50,314 bases of DNA from positions 1-50,314 of the forward strand of contig CAMFKI010000025.1 of the NCBI GenBank assembly GCA_945957365.1, read 5' to 3'. The stretch is from an uncultured Alphaproteobacteria bacterium. GTDB taxonomy: Bacteria; Pseudomonadota; Alphaproteobacteria; Rhizobiales; Aestuariivirgaceae. The first letter of the stretch is position 1; the number at the start of each line of letters is the position of its first letter. A program made the position numbers and the translations under genes. Shown here piece after piece: positions 9,602 through 17,907 of this stretch. The notes beneath the pieces are model-generated. The model was not told the DNA's origin. It searched no databases and was given only the letters and a program-made list of their open reading frames with translations.

Positions 9602-10054
9602 TCACCTCCTGTCGAAGATCACGCCCATGGTGAAGAGGAAGCAGCCGTAGGGGCGGAACTCGGAGGTGCGGACGACGCAGAAGCCTTTCTTTGCGGCTTC
9701 GTAGAAGGCGAAGCGCTCGAGGGCTTCCATGCCGACGTCCCTGCCCTCGGCCTCGCGGGCGAAGTCATGCACCTCGGCCTGCATGGGCAGCAGCTTCTGC
9801 GGCTCGCCCACCACCTGCATGCGCGCGACGGGCGCGGGGATGAAGTCGTCGAGCGGCATGACCGAGAGGATGGCGCGGGTCGCCTGCGGGATGTCGAGAC
9901 CGGGAAGCTCGATCAGCTTCGCGGTCGCGGTATGGCGCGCCACGTCATGGGCGGGGAAATTGCGGTCGACCAGCACCAGCCGCTCGCCATGGCCCATGGA
10001 GGCGAGGCACCACAGGAGATCGGGGCTGAGGGTGGCGGGAATATTCTTCAGCAT
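9602..10054 (-). CDS. fucU: RbsD/FucU-family sugar mutarotase
   Basis: Cytoplasmic 150-aa enzyme that interconverts sugar anomers (L-fucose for FucU, ribose pyranose for RbsD). The family signature near the N-terminus is present as ASMGHGERLVLVDRNFPA, and the C-terminal motif RTSEFRPYGCFLFTMGV is FucU-like. The start ATG at 10054 has GGAG six bases upstream; the longer open frame upstream has no supporting site. It is the last gene of the sugar locus and convergent with the PfkB kinase. FucU rather than RbsD is preferred on length and the C-terminal pattern, but the substrate may differ from fucose. Confidence 0.82.
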   Translation of the reverse strand: MLKNIPATLSPDLLWCLASMGHGERLVLVDRNFPAHDVARHTATAKLIELPGLDIPQATRAILSVMPLDDFIPAPVARMQVVGEPQKLLPMQAEVHDFAREAEGRDVGMEALERFAFYEAAKKGFCVVRTSEFRPYGCFLFTMGVIFDRR

Positions 10055-10127
10055 CGCTGGCTCCGGAGTGTGACTTTTCGCATCAGTGTTGCAGGCGAGG
10101 CCGGGCTTGGCAATCGGCGCAAGGACG

Positions 10128-11750
10128 TCAGCTGTGCAGCCCCGGCGCCTCGTGACCGGTGCTCGCCACATATTCCGAGTAGCCGCCGCCATACCGGTGG
10201 ATGCCTTCGGGCGTCAGTTCCAGCACGCGGTTCGACAGCGCGGCGAGGAAGTGCCGGTCATGCGAGACGAAGAGCATGGTGCCCTCGTAGTCGGCGAGCG
10301 CCTTGATCAGCATTTCCTTGGTCAACAGGTCGAGGTGGTTGGTGGGCTCGTCGAGGACCAGGAAATTCGGCGGATCATAGAGCATGCGGGCCATCACGAG
10401 GCGCGCCTTTTCGCCGCCCGAAAGCACGCGGCAGCGCTTCTCGACATCGTCGCCGGAAAAGCCGAAGCAGCCCGCGAGCGCCCGCAGCGAGCCCTGGCCG
10501 GCCTGCGGGAAGGCGTGCTCGAGCGACTGGAACACGGTGTGCTCGCCGTCGATCAGCTCCATGGCGTGCTGGGCGAAATAGCCCATCTTCACCGATGCGC
10601 CGAGGCTGACGCGGCCATCGTCGGGCTCGGTCGAGCCGGTCACCAGCTTCAAGAGCGTCGACTTGCCCGCGCCGTTCACGCCCATCACGCACCAGCGCTC
10701 GCGGCGGCGGATCTGGAAGTCGAGGCCTTCGTAGATGCTGCGGCTGCCGAAACGCTTGTGAACACCCTTGAGTGAGACCACGTCCTCACCCGAGCGCGGT
10801 GCGGCCGGAAAATCGAACAGCACCGTCTGGCGGCGGCGCGGCGGCTCCACGCGGTCGATCTTCTCCAGCTTCTTCACCCGGCTCTGCACCTGGGCGGCGT
10901 GCGAGGCGCGCGCCTTGAAGCGCTCGATGAACTTGATCTCCTTGGCGAGCATCGACTGCTGGCGCTCGAAGGCGGCCTGCTGCTGGCGCTCGTTGACGGC
11001 GCGCTGCTGCTCGTAGAATTCGTAGTCGCCGGAGAAGGTATTGAGCTCGCCGCCGTCGATCTCGACGATCTTGGACACGATGCGGTTCATGAACTCGCGG
11101 TCGTGCGAGGTCATCATCAGCATGCCGTCATAGCCCCTGAGGAACTGCTCGAGCCAGATCAGGCTTTCGAGGTCGAGATGGTTCGAAGGCTCGTCCAGCA
11201 GCATGGCGTCGGGCCGCATGAGAAGGATGCGGGCCAGCGCCACGCGCATCTTCCAGCCGCCCGACAGGGCGCCGACGTCACCGTCCATCATCTCCTGGGT
11301 GAAGCTGAGGCCGTCCAGAACCTCGCGGGCGCGGCTTTCGAGGGCATAGCCGTCGAGCTCCTGGAACTGCGCCTGCACTTCGCCGTAGCGCTCGATGAGA
11401 TGGTCCATCTCGTCGGCCCTTTCGGGATCGCCCATGGCGGTCTCGAGCTCCTTGAGCTCGGCGGCGACCGCGCTCACCGGGCCCGCGCCATCCATCACCT
11501 CGGCCACCGCGCTGCGGCCCGACATTTCGCCCACGTCCTGGCTGAAGTAACCGATGGTGATGCCGCGGTCGACCGAGACCTGGCCCTCGTCCGGTTCCTC
11601 GGCGCCGGTGATCATGCGGAACAGCGTGGTCTTGCCCGCCCCGTTGGGGCCGACGAGCCCCACCTTCTCACCCCGGTGCAGGGCCGCCGACGCCTCGATG
11701 AAAAGGATCTGGTGGCCGTTCTGCTTGCTGACGCTGTCAATTCTGATCAT
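10128..11750 (-). CDS. ABC-F family ATPase (translation factor type)
   Basis: Soluble protein with two ABC cassettes and no membrane domain, 540 aa. Cassette 1 has Walker A GPNGAGKTT, signature LSGGWKMRVALARIL and Walker B AMLLDEPSNHLDLES. A charged helical linker (about 240-310) follows. Cassette 2 has GVNGAGKST, LSGGEKARLVMARML and LVLDEPTNHLDLLT. ABC-F proteins of this architecture (EttA, Uup, YbiT, YheS) bind the ribosomal E site and tune elongation; the subfamily cannot be settled here. The start is ATG 11750 beginning MIRIDSVSK, because homologous ABC-F proteins begin directly with the cassette. It stands alone as a transcription unit. Confidence 0.93.
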   Translation of the reverse strand: MIRIDSVSKQNGHQILFIEASAALHRGEKVGLVGPNGAGKTTLFRMITGAEEPDEGQVSVDRGITIGYFSQDVGEMSGRSAVAEVMDGAGPVSAVAAELKELETAMGDPERADEMDHLIERYGEVQAQFQELDGYALESRAREVLDGLSFTQEMMDGDVGALSGGWKMRVALARILLMRPDAMLLDEPSNHLDLESLIWLEQFLRGYDGMLMMTSHDREFMNRIVSKIVEIDGGELNTFSGDYEFYEQQRAVNERQQQAAFERQQSMLAKEIKFIERFKARASHAAQVQSRVKKLEKIDRVEPPRRRQTVLFDFPAAPRSGEDVVSLKGVHKRFGSRSIYEGLDFQIRRRERWCVMGVNGAGKSTLLKLVTGSTEPDDGRVSLGASVKMGYFAQHAMELIDGEHTVFQSLEHAFPQAGQGSLRALAGCFGFSGDDVEKRCRVLSGGEKARLVMARMLYDPPNFLVLDEPTNHLDLLTKEMLIKALADYEGTMLFVSHDRHFLAALSNRVLELTPEGIHRYGGGYSEYVASTGHEAPGLHS

Positions 11751-11926
11751 CTCACCTGGAAACCCGAACCAATGTTTTGCCGCTGGCCTTAAGCCATGTG
11801 CCGCGCCGTTGGAAGGGCGGGCGCGCTGGTGCTCTGGGGGGCCTGTTCGCCTGCCGCCGCGCCATGCTAGGAACCACCCGTGGCGTGCCTGCGGACGTCG
11901 CACATGGATGAGGGAGAGCCAAGCCG

Positions 11927-12469
11927 ATGACGGCCGATGACGCGACGACCCCGGCCCCGACCCACGGCGCGCCGTTCTGGCTGCGCGAGCTGCCCTATCT
12001 CGCGATCCTGGTGCTCACGGCGCTCGGCGTGGCCTATGTCAGCATGACGCGCCAGCCCATCGTCCATTACTGGGATGGGCTCGCGGTCTTCATCGGCATC
12101 GTCGGCATCGTCGTGGGCTGGCACGGCCTCACCACCAATCGAGAGCGCTGGCGGCTGGTGTGGACACAGGTGCTGCACTGGGCGGCCTTCCTCGTGGCCA
12201 TGAACATGGTGTTCCTGCCCAGCGTGCAGTCGCTGCTCAACGCCGATTCGACCAGCCTGCTGGTGCTGTTCCAGCTGGCGCTCGGCACCTTCGTGGCGGG
12301 CGTCCACACCGCCTCGGTGAAGCTCGCGATCAACGGCGTCGTCATGGCCCTGATGGTTCCGGCCATCGCCTGGCTCGACCGTTCGGCGCTGATGCTGACG
12401 ATTCTCGCGACCGTGGCCATTGCCGCCGCCGCGATCATGCTGTGGCGGAAGTTCAACCGGCCGGCATGA
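11927..12469 (+). CDS. Hypothetical integral membrane protein
   Basis: 180-aa protein with about five to six hydrophobic segments: ELPYLAILVLTALGVAYV, WDGLAVFIGIVGIVVGW, WAAFLVAMNMVFL, LLVLFQLALGTFVAGV, INGVVMALMVPAIAWL and LMLTILATVAIAAAAIML. A Pro/Ala-rich N-terminal tail of about 18 residues precedes the first. No signature of a known transporter is recognised. It is the only gene between the divergent ABC-F gene and the CYTH gene, so context gives no role. Confidence 0.75.
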   Translation: MTADDATTPAPTHGAPFWLRELPYLAILVLTALGVAYVSMTRQPIVHYWDGLAVFIGIVGIVVGWHGLTTNRERWRLVWTQVLHWAAFLVAMNMVFLPSVQSLLNADSTSLLVLFQLALGTFVAGVHTASVKLAINGVVMALMVPAIAWLDRSALMLTILATVAIAAAAIMLWRKFNRPA

Positions 12470-12654
12470 CGAGGCTGCCGCGGCGTCGCCCCGGTTTTTC
12501 AACGAACCCGTTACCAGCCCGCCGAAATCGCCGCTCTGCGTGCATCGCCCGGCGCGTGGCCGCGCGGAAATTCACCCTTGGCTGGCGTATCGCAAGTTGA
12601 TTGTGACAATCGCCGTTCCTATGACCAAGGAGAGGACGGATCGAACGAGGACCA

Positions 12655-13134
12655 ATGAAAATCGAGATCGAACGCAAGTTTCTGCTTGCGTCGGATCGCT
12701 GGCGGGGCTTGGTGCAGCGCAGTGACTATATCCGGGACGGCCTCGTCGCCGTCAGTGACGGGCGCAAGACGCGGGTCAGGATCATCGGCGAGCGGGCAAC
12801 CCTCACCGTGAAGAGCAAGCGGGTGGCCGGAAGCCGGTACGAATTCGAATATGACATTCCGCTCGACGATGCCGGATTGCTGCTCGAAATCTGCGGCAGC
12901 AACACCATTTCCAAGACCCGGCACTATGTGCAGCAGGGCGGCCTCACCTGGGAAATCGACGAGTATGACGGCACCCTGCAGGGTGTGGTGCTGGCCGAGG
13001 TGGAACTCGATTCGATCGACCAGCCCTTAGAGATGCCGGACTGGATCGGCGCCGAGGTGACGGGCCACCCCACCTATCGCAAGTTCGACATGCTGCAGGC
13101 CCGCCTCGGCACTGCCGGTCCGGGCCAGCGGTGA
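12655..13134 (+). CDS. CYTH-domain protein (triphosphate tunnel metalloenzyme)
   Basis: 159-aa single-domain protein with the CYTH hallmark ExExK in EIERKFLL at residues 3-10, and the alternating charged strands expected of the eight-stranded tunnel (TRVRIIG, LTVKSKR, RYEFEYDIP, WEIDEYDG, LAEVELDS). Bacterial CYTH enzymes hydrolyse inorganic triphosphate or tripolyphosphate with Mg2+ or Mn2+. The YRKFDMLQARLG C-terminus is typical of the short bacterial branch. The Nudix gene is convergent 13 nt downstream, and a second CYTH domain occurs in the CYTH-CHAD protein at 13706. Confidence 0.88.
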   Translation: MKIEIERKFLLASDRWRGLVQRSDYIRDGLVAVSDGRKTRVRIIGERATLTVKSKRVAGSRYEFEYDIPLDDAGLLLEICGSNTISKTRHYVQQGGLTWEIDEYDGTLQGVVLAEVELDSIDQPLEMPDWIGAEVTGHPTYRKFDMLQARLGTAGPGQR

Positions 13135-13147
13135 TCAGCCCGCGGAG

Positions 13148-13582
13148 CTATTCCCCGGCGGCGAGGCGCTGCGCGCTGAACTCGGCGGCATATTGCTCGA
13201 TGATGGCGGCCAGCTGTTTCGAGGCGACGATGGCGAGGGCGGTCTCGAGGTTGCACAGCCGCACGGTGCGCTCCCGCATCTCTTCGAAACTCTTCAGCTG
13301 GCGTTCGACGAACATCGGATACACGTCGACGAGACAGGTCTCGCCCGCCACGCTGCGGATGCGCTGGAACTCGAAGCTGCCGATGGGCCGCGCCTGCACC
13401 TTGCCGACCAGGCCCGCCTCCTCCAGCGCCTCGCGCGCCGCCACCTCTTCCGGCGGCAATCCGCGAATGAGGTTGCCCTTGGGAATGATCCACCGCCCGC
13501 TGCCGCGGCTGGTCACCAGATACACATCGGGAGAGCCATCGGCGCTGGGCCTGATCGGCAGGGCCGCAATCTGTCGGAGCAT
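13148..13582 (-). CDS. Nudix hydrolase (DIPP-like)
   Basis: 144-aa Nudix hydrolase. The box region reads PKGNLIRGLPPEEV then AAREALEEAGL: the REx2EExG part that binds metal is intact, while the first Glu of the canonical Gx5Ex7REUxEExGU pattern is replaced by Leu. The same loss is seen in a common alphaproteobacterial group (PKGWPMKG type) related to diphosphoinositol-polyphosphate phosphohydrolases, so it need not mean inactivity. The likely substrates are nucleoside or inositol polyphosphates or polyphosphate. It sits between two CYTH-domain genes and is divergent from the CYTH-CHAD gene, which suggests a shared phosphate-polymer theme. Confidence 0.87.
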   Translation of the reverse strand: MLRQIAALPIRPSADGSPDVYLVTSRGSGRWIIPKGNLIRGLPPEEVAAREALEEAGLVGKVQARPIGSFEFQRIRSVAGETCLVDVYPMFVERQLKSFEEMRERTVRLCNLETALAIVASKQLAAIIEQYAAEFSAQRLAAGE

Positions 13583-13705
13583 TCAGGACGTCCAGTCGGA
13601 AAACATGATTCGAAAGTTCATTATGGAAGCGTTCGCCGTCACACACTCGACATTTATCGGGGGTGCGACCACAGTGAACGGCACCATCCACAAGGGGTTT
13701 GCCGC

Positions 13706-15301
13706 ATGACCGGGGACGCAGCAGCGAGGCCGGCGCCGCCCGCTCCGGCCCAGGGCGCAGCCCCACCGCCGGCGCGCGAAGTCGAGGTCAAGTTCCATGC
13801 CGACGCCGCCATCCTGGCGGCAGTGCGCGCCGCCTGCCAGGACCTGGGCGCCGCGGTGGGCGTCGAGAAGGAGCTGGTCTCCACCTATTTCGACACGCCC
13901 TCGCGCGACCTGCAGCGCAGCGGCCTGACCCTGCGGGTGCGCCGCAAGGGCCGCGCCGTCCCGCTGCTCGGCACCAAGTGGAGCGCCCCGGCGGGCGAGG
14001 ATCCCTTCGCGCGGGGTGAAATCGAAGTGCGCTCGCCGCAGGGCCTGCCCGACATCGAGCTGTTCGTGCCGGAGCTGCGCGACCGGCTGAAGGCCGCGGT
14101 GGGCGACAGGCCCCTGGCGCCGGTGTTCGAGACGCGCTTCAAGCGCCGCACCGCGATCCTCCGCCACGGGCTTTCGGACATCGAACTGGCCCTCGACGAA
14201 GGCCATGTCGTTGCCGGGGACCAGCGCCTGCCGCTGGCCGAGGTGGAACTCGAACTGAAGACCGGCACCGCCACCGACCTCGTCGCCTGCGCGCGCGGCC
14301 TGGCACAGGCTTGCGGCCTGTCGCTCGCGTTCGAGGCCAAGGCGGCGCGCGGCTACCGGCTGGCGCTTGGCCTCGTGCCGCAGCCGCAGAAGGCGCAGCC
14401 GGTGGCGCTTTCCCCCACCACCAGCTTCGACGACCTGGTGGCGGCGGTGATCGCCGGCAGCCTCGCACACTTCACCTCGAACTGGGCGGCGCTGCGCCAG
14501 TCGGACGCGCCGGAGTCCATTCATCAGCTGCGGGTGGCGCTGCGCCGCATGCGCAGTGCGCTGGGGATCTTCCGCAAGGTGGTGGCGCTGCCCGAACTCG
14601 AGGACATCCGCGCCGAGGCCCGGCGCATCGCCTCGGCGCTGGGTCCGGCGCGCGAGAGCGATGCCTTCCGCGCCAATGCCCTCGCCGGCCCGCTGCGCGG
14701 CCAGCCGCAGCGGCTCGCCGAGGCGGCCCTGCTGCTCGATGCGGTGGAGGCGCGGCGGGCGGAAAGCTATGTGGCGGCGCGGCGCGTCATCGACGAGCCG
14801 GCGACGACGCTGTTCGTGCTCGAGGTCCAGACCTTCCTCGCCAGGCGCGCCTGGCGGACGGCGCTGAGCCCGGCCGATCTCGGCCTTCTGACCTCGGAAG
14901 CGAGAGGCTTCGCCGCCGCGGTGCTGACGCGGCTGCGGCGGCGCGCGCTGAAGCGCGGCAAGCACCTGCCCGACATGCCCGACGCCGAACGCCACGAACT
15001 GCGCATCGCCCTCAAGAACCTGCGCTATGCCGCGGAGTTCTTCGGCGGCCTGTTCGACGATCCCAAGCAGCTGCGGCAGTTCCTGCGCATCGTGGCCGAC
15101 CTGCAGGAGGACCTCGGCGCCCACAATGATGCCGCGACGGCCGAGAGCTTCATCCAGTCGCTCGAACTCCCGCCCGTCCCTTCGGCGCATTTCTCGGCGG
15201 GCTACCTGCTAGGCTTCTACCGCCACGCCACGCTCACCGCCGATGCACATATCGGCAAGAAGTGGAAGAGCTTCAGACGAGCCGCGACCTTCTGGGAGTG
15301 A
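13706..15301 (+). CDS. CYTH-CHAD domain protein
   Basis: 531-aa protein. After a Pro/Ala-rich N-terminus (1-23), a CYTH domain (about 24-215) opens with EVEVKFHAD (the ExExK motif) and includes TYFDTPSRDL and LRVRRKGRA. An all-helical CHAD domain (about 235-525) follows, with its duplicated histidine-basic motifs SIHQLRVALRRMRSALGIF and ERHELRIALKNLRYAAEFF. CHAD binds polyphosphate and can direct proteins to polyphosphate granules; the CYTH part is a predicted triphosphatase. The start ATG 13706 follows AAGGGG by 8 nt. A run of three phosphate-polymer genes (CYTH, Nudix, CYTH-CHAD) suggests a role in polyphosphate metabolism. Confidence 0.9.
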   Translation: MTGDAAARPAPPAPAQGAAPPPAREVEVKFHADAAILAAVRAACQDLGAAVGVEKELVSTYFDTPSRDLQRSGLTLRVRRKGRAVPLLGTKWSAPAGEDPFARGEIEVRSPQGLPDIELFVPELRDRLKAAVGDRPLAPVFETRFKRRTAILRHGLSDIELALDEGHVVAGDQRLPLAEVELELKTGTATDLVACARGLAQACGLSLAFEAKAARGYRLALGLVPQPQKAQPVALSPTTSFDDLVAAVIAGSLAHFTSNWAALRQSDAPESIHQLRVALRRMRSALGIFRKVVALPELEDIRAEARRIASALGPARESDAFRANALAGPLRGQPQRLAEAALLLDAVEARRAESYVAARRVIDEPATTLFVLEVQTFLARRAWRTALSPADLGLLTSEARGFAAAVLTRLRRRALKRGKHLPDMPDAERHELRIALKNLRYAAEFFGGLFDDPKQLRQFLRIVADLQEDLGAHNDAATAESFIQSLELPPVPSAHFSAGYLLGFYRHATLTADAHIGKKWKSFRRAATFWE

Positions 15302-15332
15302 GCACTGCGGCCGTGGCGCCGGCAAGCACCGA

Positions 15333-15920
15333 TCAGCCGCGACGGGTGCGGATGCCGTGCTCGGTGACGATCGCATCCATGGCGATGTCGTGGTCCAGCG
15401 GCTGGAAGCTCGCCAGCGCCTGCAGTTCGTAGCCGACGCCGAAAACCCGCGGGCGCGGAACAAGGGAAGCCAGCGTGCGATCGAAGAAGCCGCCGCCATA
15501 GCCGAGCCGGTAGCACTGCGGATCGAAGCCCACCACCGGCGCGATCGCCACATCGGGAACGACCGTGGCGCCGCCCGCGGGAATGGGGATGTTCCAGACG
15601 CCGCGCGCCAGCGGCTCGCCCTCCTTCCAGCTGCGGAATGACAGCGGCCGGCCCTTCTCGACGACGACCGGGAGCGCGCAGGTGCCGCCTTGCCCCGCGA
15701 TGCGGTTCATCCACGGCCTGAGGTCCGGCTCGCCGCGGAACGGCCAGTAGACGCTGACGATCAGGCCACGCACGCCGATGACCTGCGACAGGCCCTCAGC
15801 GATGCGCGCACTCCACTGGGCGCGCTGGTCAGGCGTGGCCGCGAGCCGCGCCGCGATCAGCCGCTGGCGCTCCTCCTTGCGCCAGCGCATCACCTCGGCG
15901 CGGTCGACGGGTTCGGTCAT
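15333..15920 (-). CDS. 5-formyltetrahydrofolate cyclo-ligase
   Basis: 195-aa enzyme that converts 5-formyl-THF to 5,10-methenyl-THF with ATP. The diagnostic C-terminal motif is RLGYGGGFFDRTL, which binds ATP phosphates; the N-terminal WRKEERQRLIAARLAA helix and the YWPFRGEPDLRPWM segment are also typical. The start chosen is ATG 15920 (MTEPVDRAEVMRWRKEER). The open frame extends further upstream, but that part overlaps a predicted 6S RNA on the same strand and has unnatural composition. The 6S-RNA/cyclo-ligase linkage is known in many proteobacteria. Confidence 0.9.
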   Translation of the reverse strand: MTEPVDRAEVMRWRKEERQRLIAARLAATPDQRAQWSARIAEGLSQVIGVRGLIVSVYWPFRGEPDLRPWMNRIAGQGGTCALPVVVEKGRPLSFRSWKEGEPLARGVWNIPIPAGGATVVPDVAIAPVVGFDPQCYRLGYGGGFFDRTLASLVPRPRVFGVGYELQALASFQPLDHDIAMDAIVTEHGIRTRRG

Positions 15921-15999
15921 GGCAGGGTCTGCCTTGCTGTTGCGGAACGCAGTGTACCGCCGCAGGCGATGCGCCGTCGGCCAAATCCAATGCAGCGCG

Positions 16000-16166
16000 T
16001 GCAGTGGCCCATGCCGCCCCGACCGGTCTCGCGCCGCGGCGACCGCTCGGGACGTGGCGGCGCTGACAACCGTGGCGCAACGCGTCCGGAGCACTCGACA
16101 TCGCCGGACAGACTGCCGCACGAGGCCCACCCCAGGGGCTTCGTCCAATCGGGGTGACACCGCAAG
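16000..16166 (-). ncRNA. ssrS: Candidate 6S RNA (RNA polymerase regulator)
   Basis: On the minus strand the segment can fold as a 6S RNA. The closing stem pairs GCGGTGTCACCCCGATTGG (16163-16145) with 16026-16001: CCCCGATTGG with CCGGTCGGGG (all paired, with GU pairs), then TGTC with GGCA, then GCGGTG with CACTGC after a small bulge. The 5' side of the central bubble has the CCCCTGGGGTG element, the 3' side a small GCGG-TCG-CCGC hairpin. The apical arm ends in GTCCGG/CCGGAC (about 16109-16084). It lies about 80 nt upstream of the cyclo-ligase gene, the classical ssrS position. Exact ends are estimates. Confidence 0.62.
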
Positions 16167-16294
16167 TTGAAACACCGGTGCAGGGCCCGCGCTGCGGGCC
16201 GTGGGGGCGCGTGGAACTCCGTGCTATAACCGCTGCCGTGGACCTGTCCTGCCGACGCCGCGAGGGGCACTCTCAGCACTGAGGAGCGATCCGG

Positions 16295-17260
16295 ATGCGA
16301 GTCGTCATTTTTGCCCCCTCCGACGTTCATTCGCTGGAACTCGCCGGGCTGATGGATGTGTTCGCCGAAGCCAATGGCCGGGTTTCCGAAACTCGCTACG
16401 CCGTCGAGATCGTGGCGGAAGACGAACGGCCCATCCGCTGCGGCTCAGGCCTGAGGGTGCTGCCGGACGCGACGTATCAGTCCGTCGAGGATGCGCCGGA
16501 CACGCTGCTCGTCGCCGGCAGCGTCGGCGTTCCCCGAACCCCGCACCGCGACATCATTGCCTGGCTGAGCCGGATCGGCCCCCTGGCCCGCCGTCACGGT
16601 TCGGTGTGCACCGGCGCCTTCCTGCTGGGCGACGCGGGGCTGCTGGACGGTCACCACGTGACCACGCATTGGCAGTATGCCCCCCTGCTCGCCGAGCGCT
16701 TCCCGAATGCCCATGTGGACGGCGACCGGATCTTCGTCCGCGATGGAAGTCTGGTCACCTCCGCCGGAACCAGTGCGGCGATCGATCTTGGCCTCTCGCT
16801 GGTCGAGGAGGATCTCGGGCGCGATGTGGCGCTTTACGTCGCCCGCCGCCTCGTGGTATTCCTCAAGCGGCCGGGAGACCAGTCCCAGTTCAGCGTGCAC
16901 CTCGCGGCGCAATCGCTCGACCGGAGCCGGCTGAACGACATCCAGAAATACATCCTCAATCATCTGACGGCGGACCTCTCGGTCACGGCGCTGGCCGGAA
17001 TTGCCGCGATGAGCGCCCGGAACTTCACGCGCGTCTTCACGCAGGAGGTGGGGATGACGCCGTCCGACTACGTCAACCTGACGCGTGTCGACGTTGCGCG
17101 CCTGCTCCTTGAAGGCAGCCGGCTGTCGATCGACGCGGTGGCCGCCAAGTGCGGCTTCGGCTCTGCCCGGGCGATGCGCCGCATCTTTCTGGCCGTCCTC
17201 GGGGTCTCGCCATCGGAGTATCGCGAGCGCTTTCGGACCGCGGGCGACGGCTCGCGGTAA
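16295..17260 (+). CDS. GlxA-like transcriptional regulator (DJ-1/PfpI plus AraC HTH)
   Basis: 321-aa regulator. The N-terminal half (about 1-170) is a DJ-1/PfpI amidotransferase-like domain with the nucleophile-elbow region GSVCTGAFLLGDAGLLDG, probably used as a ligand sensor. The C-terminal half (about 215-315) is an AraC-type double helix-turn-helix: DLSVTALAGIAAMSARNFTR, then LSIDAVAAKCGFGSARAMRR, ending in the FxxxxGxSPSEYRERF pattern. It is a single gene divergent from the 6S RNA and cyclo-ligase unit, and its target genes are not evident from position. Confidence 0.9.
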   Translation: MRVVIFAPSDVHSLELAGLMDVFAEANGRVSETRYAVEIVAEDERPIRCGSGLRVLPDATYQSVEDAPDTLLVAGSVGVPRTPHRDIIAWLSRIGPLARRHGSVCTGAFLLGDAGLLDGHHVTTHWQYAPLLAERFPNAHVDGDRIFVRDGSLVTSAGTSAAIDLGLSLVEEDLGRDVALYVARRLVVFLKRPGDQSQFSVHLAAQSLDRSRLNDIQKYILNHLTADLSVTALAGIAAMSARNFTRVFTQEVGMTPSDYVNLTRVDVARLLLEGSRLSIDAVAAKCGFGSARAMRRIFLAVLGVSPSEYRERFRTAGDGSR

Positions 17261-17424
17261 AACTTGTCCGGAAGTGACTGATGATTGTCCGGAAACGGCC
17301 CCGCCGGCGGATTGCCCCGCCGCGCCAAAGCGGCTGATGCTGAAGCGAACGCAGCCTGCTTCTTCGTCTTCAACCGCCGGCGCCCATTCCAGTCGCTGGC
17401 CATCGGACGGTACGGGACCACGAC

Positions 17425-17907
17425 ATGAATATGGACGCCCTGCTCGTGATCGTCGGGATCGTCACGTCCAACAAGGACAGCAACGCCGTCACCGACATCT
17501 ACAGACTGGCCGCCGACCTGCAGCGCACTTACGGACATTGTTCCCGGTGCGAGCTCATCACGCTAATCGAACACAGCATCATTGAAATCGGAGGGGCCGC
17601 GGAATGGCGGAGCGCCGAAGCGTCTGGCGAAACGTTGCCCCAAGCGGATGCACGCGCGCATCCGACCTCGTGCTTCCAGCCGTTCACCAGGGATGACAGC
17701 AATGGGATCCATGCACCAGCCGATCATCTCCGCGACAATCCGGTTCGCGGAACTCTACGATGCGAAAGGCCAACGGATCTATGTCGGGTGTGTCATGAAG
17801 GCAGGCTCGGAGTGGGTCGAGGTGAGCGTGCCCGAACACCTCGACCTCAAGGGGCAACTGTGGGTGAGCTTTCCTCCCTCCCCGACCAGCCACCGCGCGA
17901 GGGCTGA
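17425..17907 (+). CDS. Doubtful small ORF, possibly frameshifted or non-coding at its 3' end
   Basis: The first 60 or so residues (starting MNMDALLVIVGIVTSNKDSN, then LQRTYGHCSRCELITLIEHS) have a natural composition with a hydrophobic start and a Cys-x2-Cys pair. The frame then continues into Arg/Pro-rich sequence that overlaps the better-supported PilZ-like gene by about 200 bp. Either a short real gene runs on by lack of a stop, or an indel has fused it to shadow sequence. No family is recognised. Confidence 0.3.
   Translation: MNMDALLVIVGIVTSNKDSNAVTDIYRLAADLQRTYGHCSRCELITLIEHSIIEIGGAAEWRSAEASGETLPQADARAHPTSCFQPFTRDDSNGIHAPADHLRDNPVRGTLRCERPTDLCRVCHEGRLGVGRGERARTPRPQGATVGELSSLPDQPPREG

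Noticed and set aside
13583..15190. 535-codon minus-strand open frame opposite the CYTH-CHAD gene
   Set aside because: It is a shadow; the CYTH and CHAD motifs are on the plus strand with a proper ribosome site.
15921..16175. N-terminal extension of the cyclo-ligase gene
   Set aside because: The added 85 residues have no resemblance to the family and cover the 6S RNA candidate; the start at 15920 fits the family.
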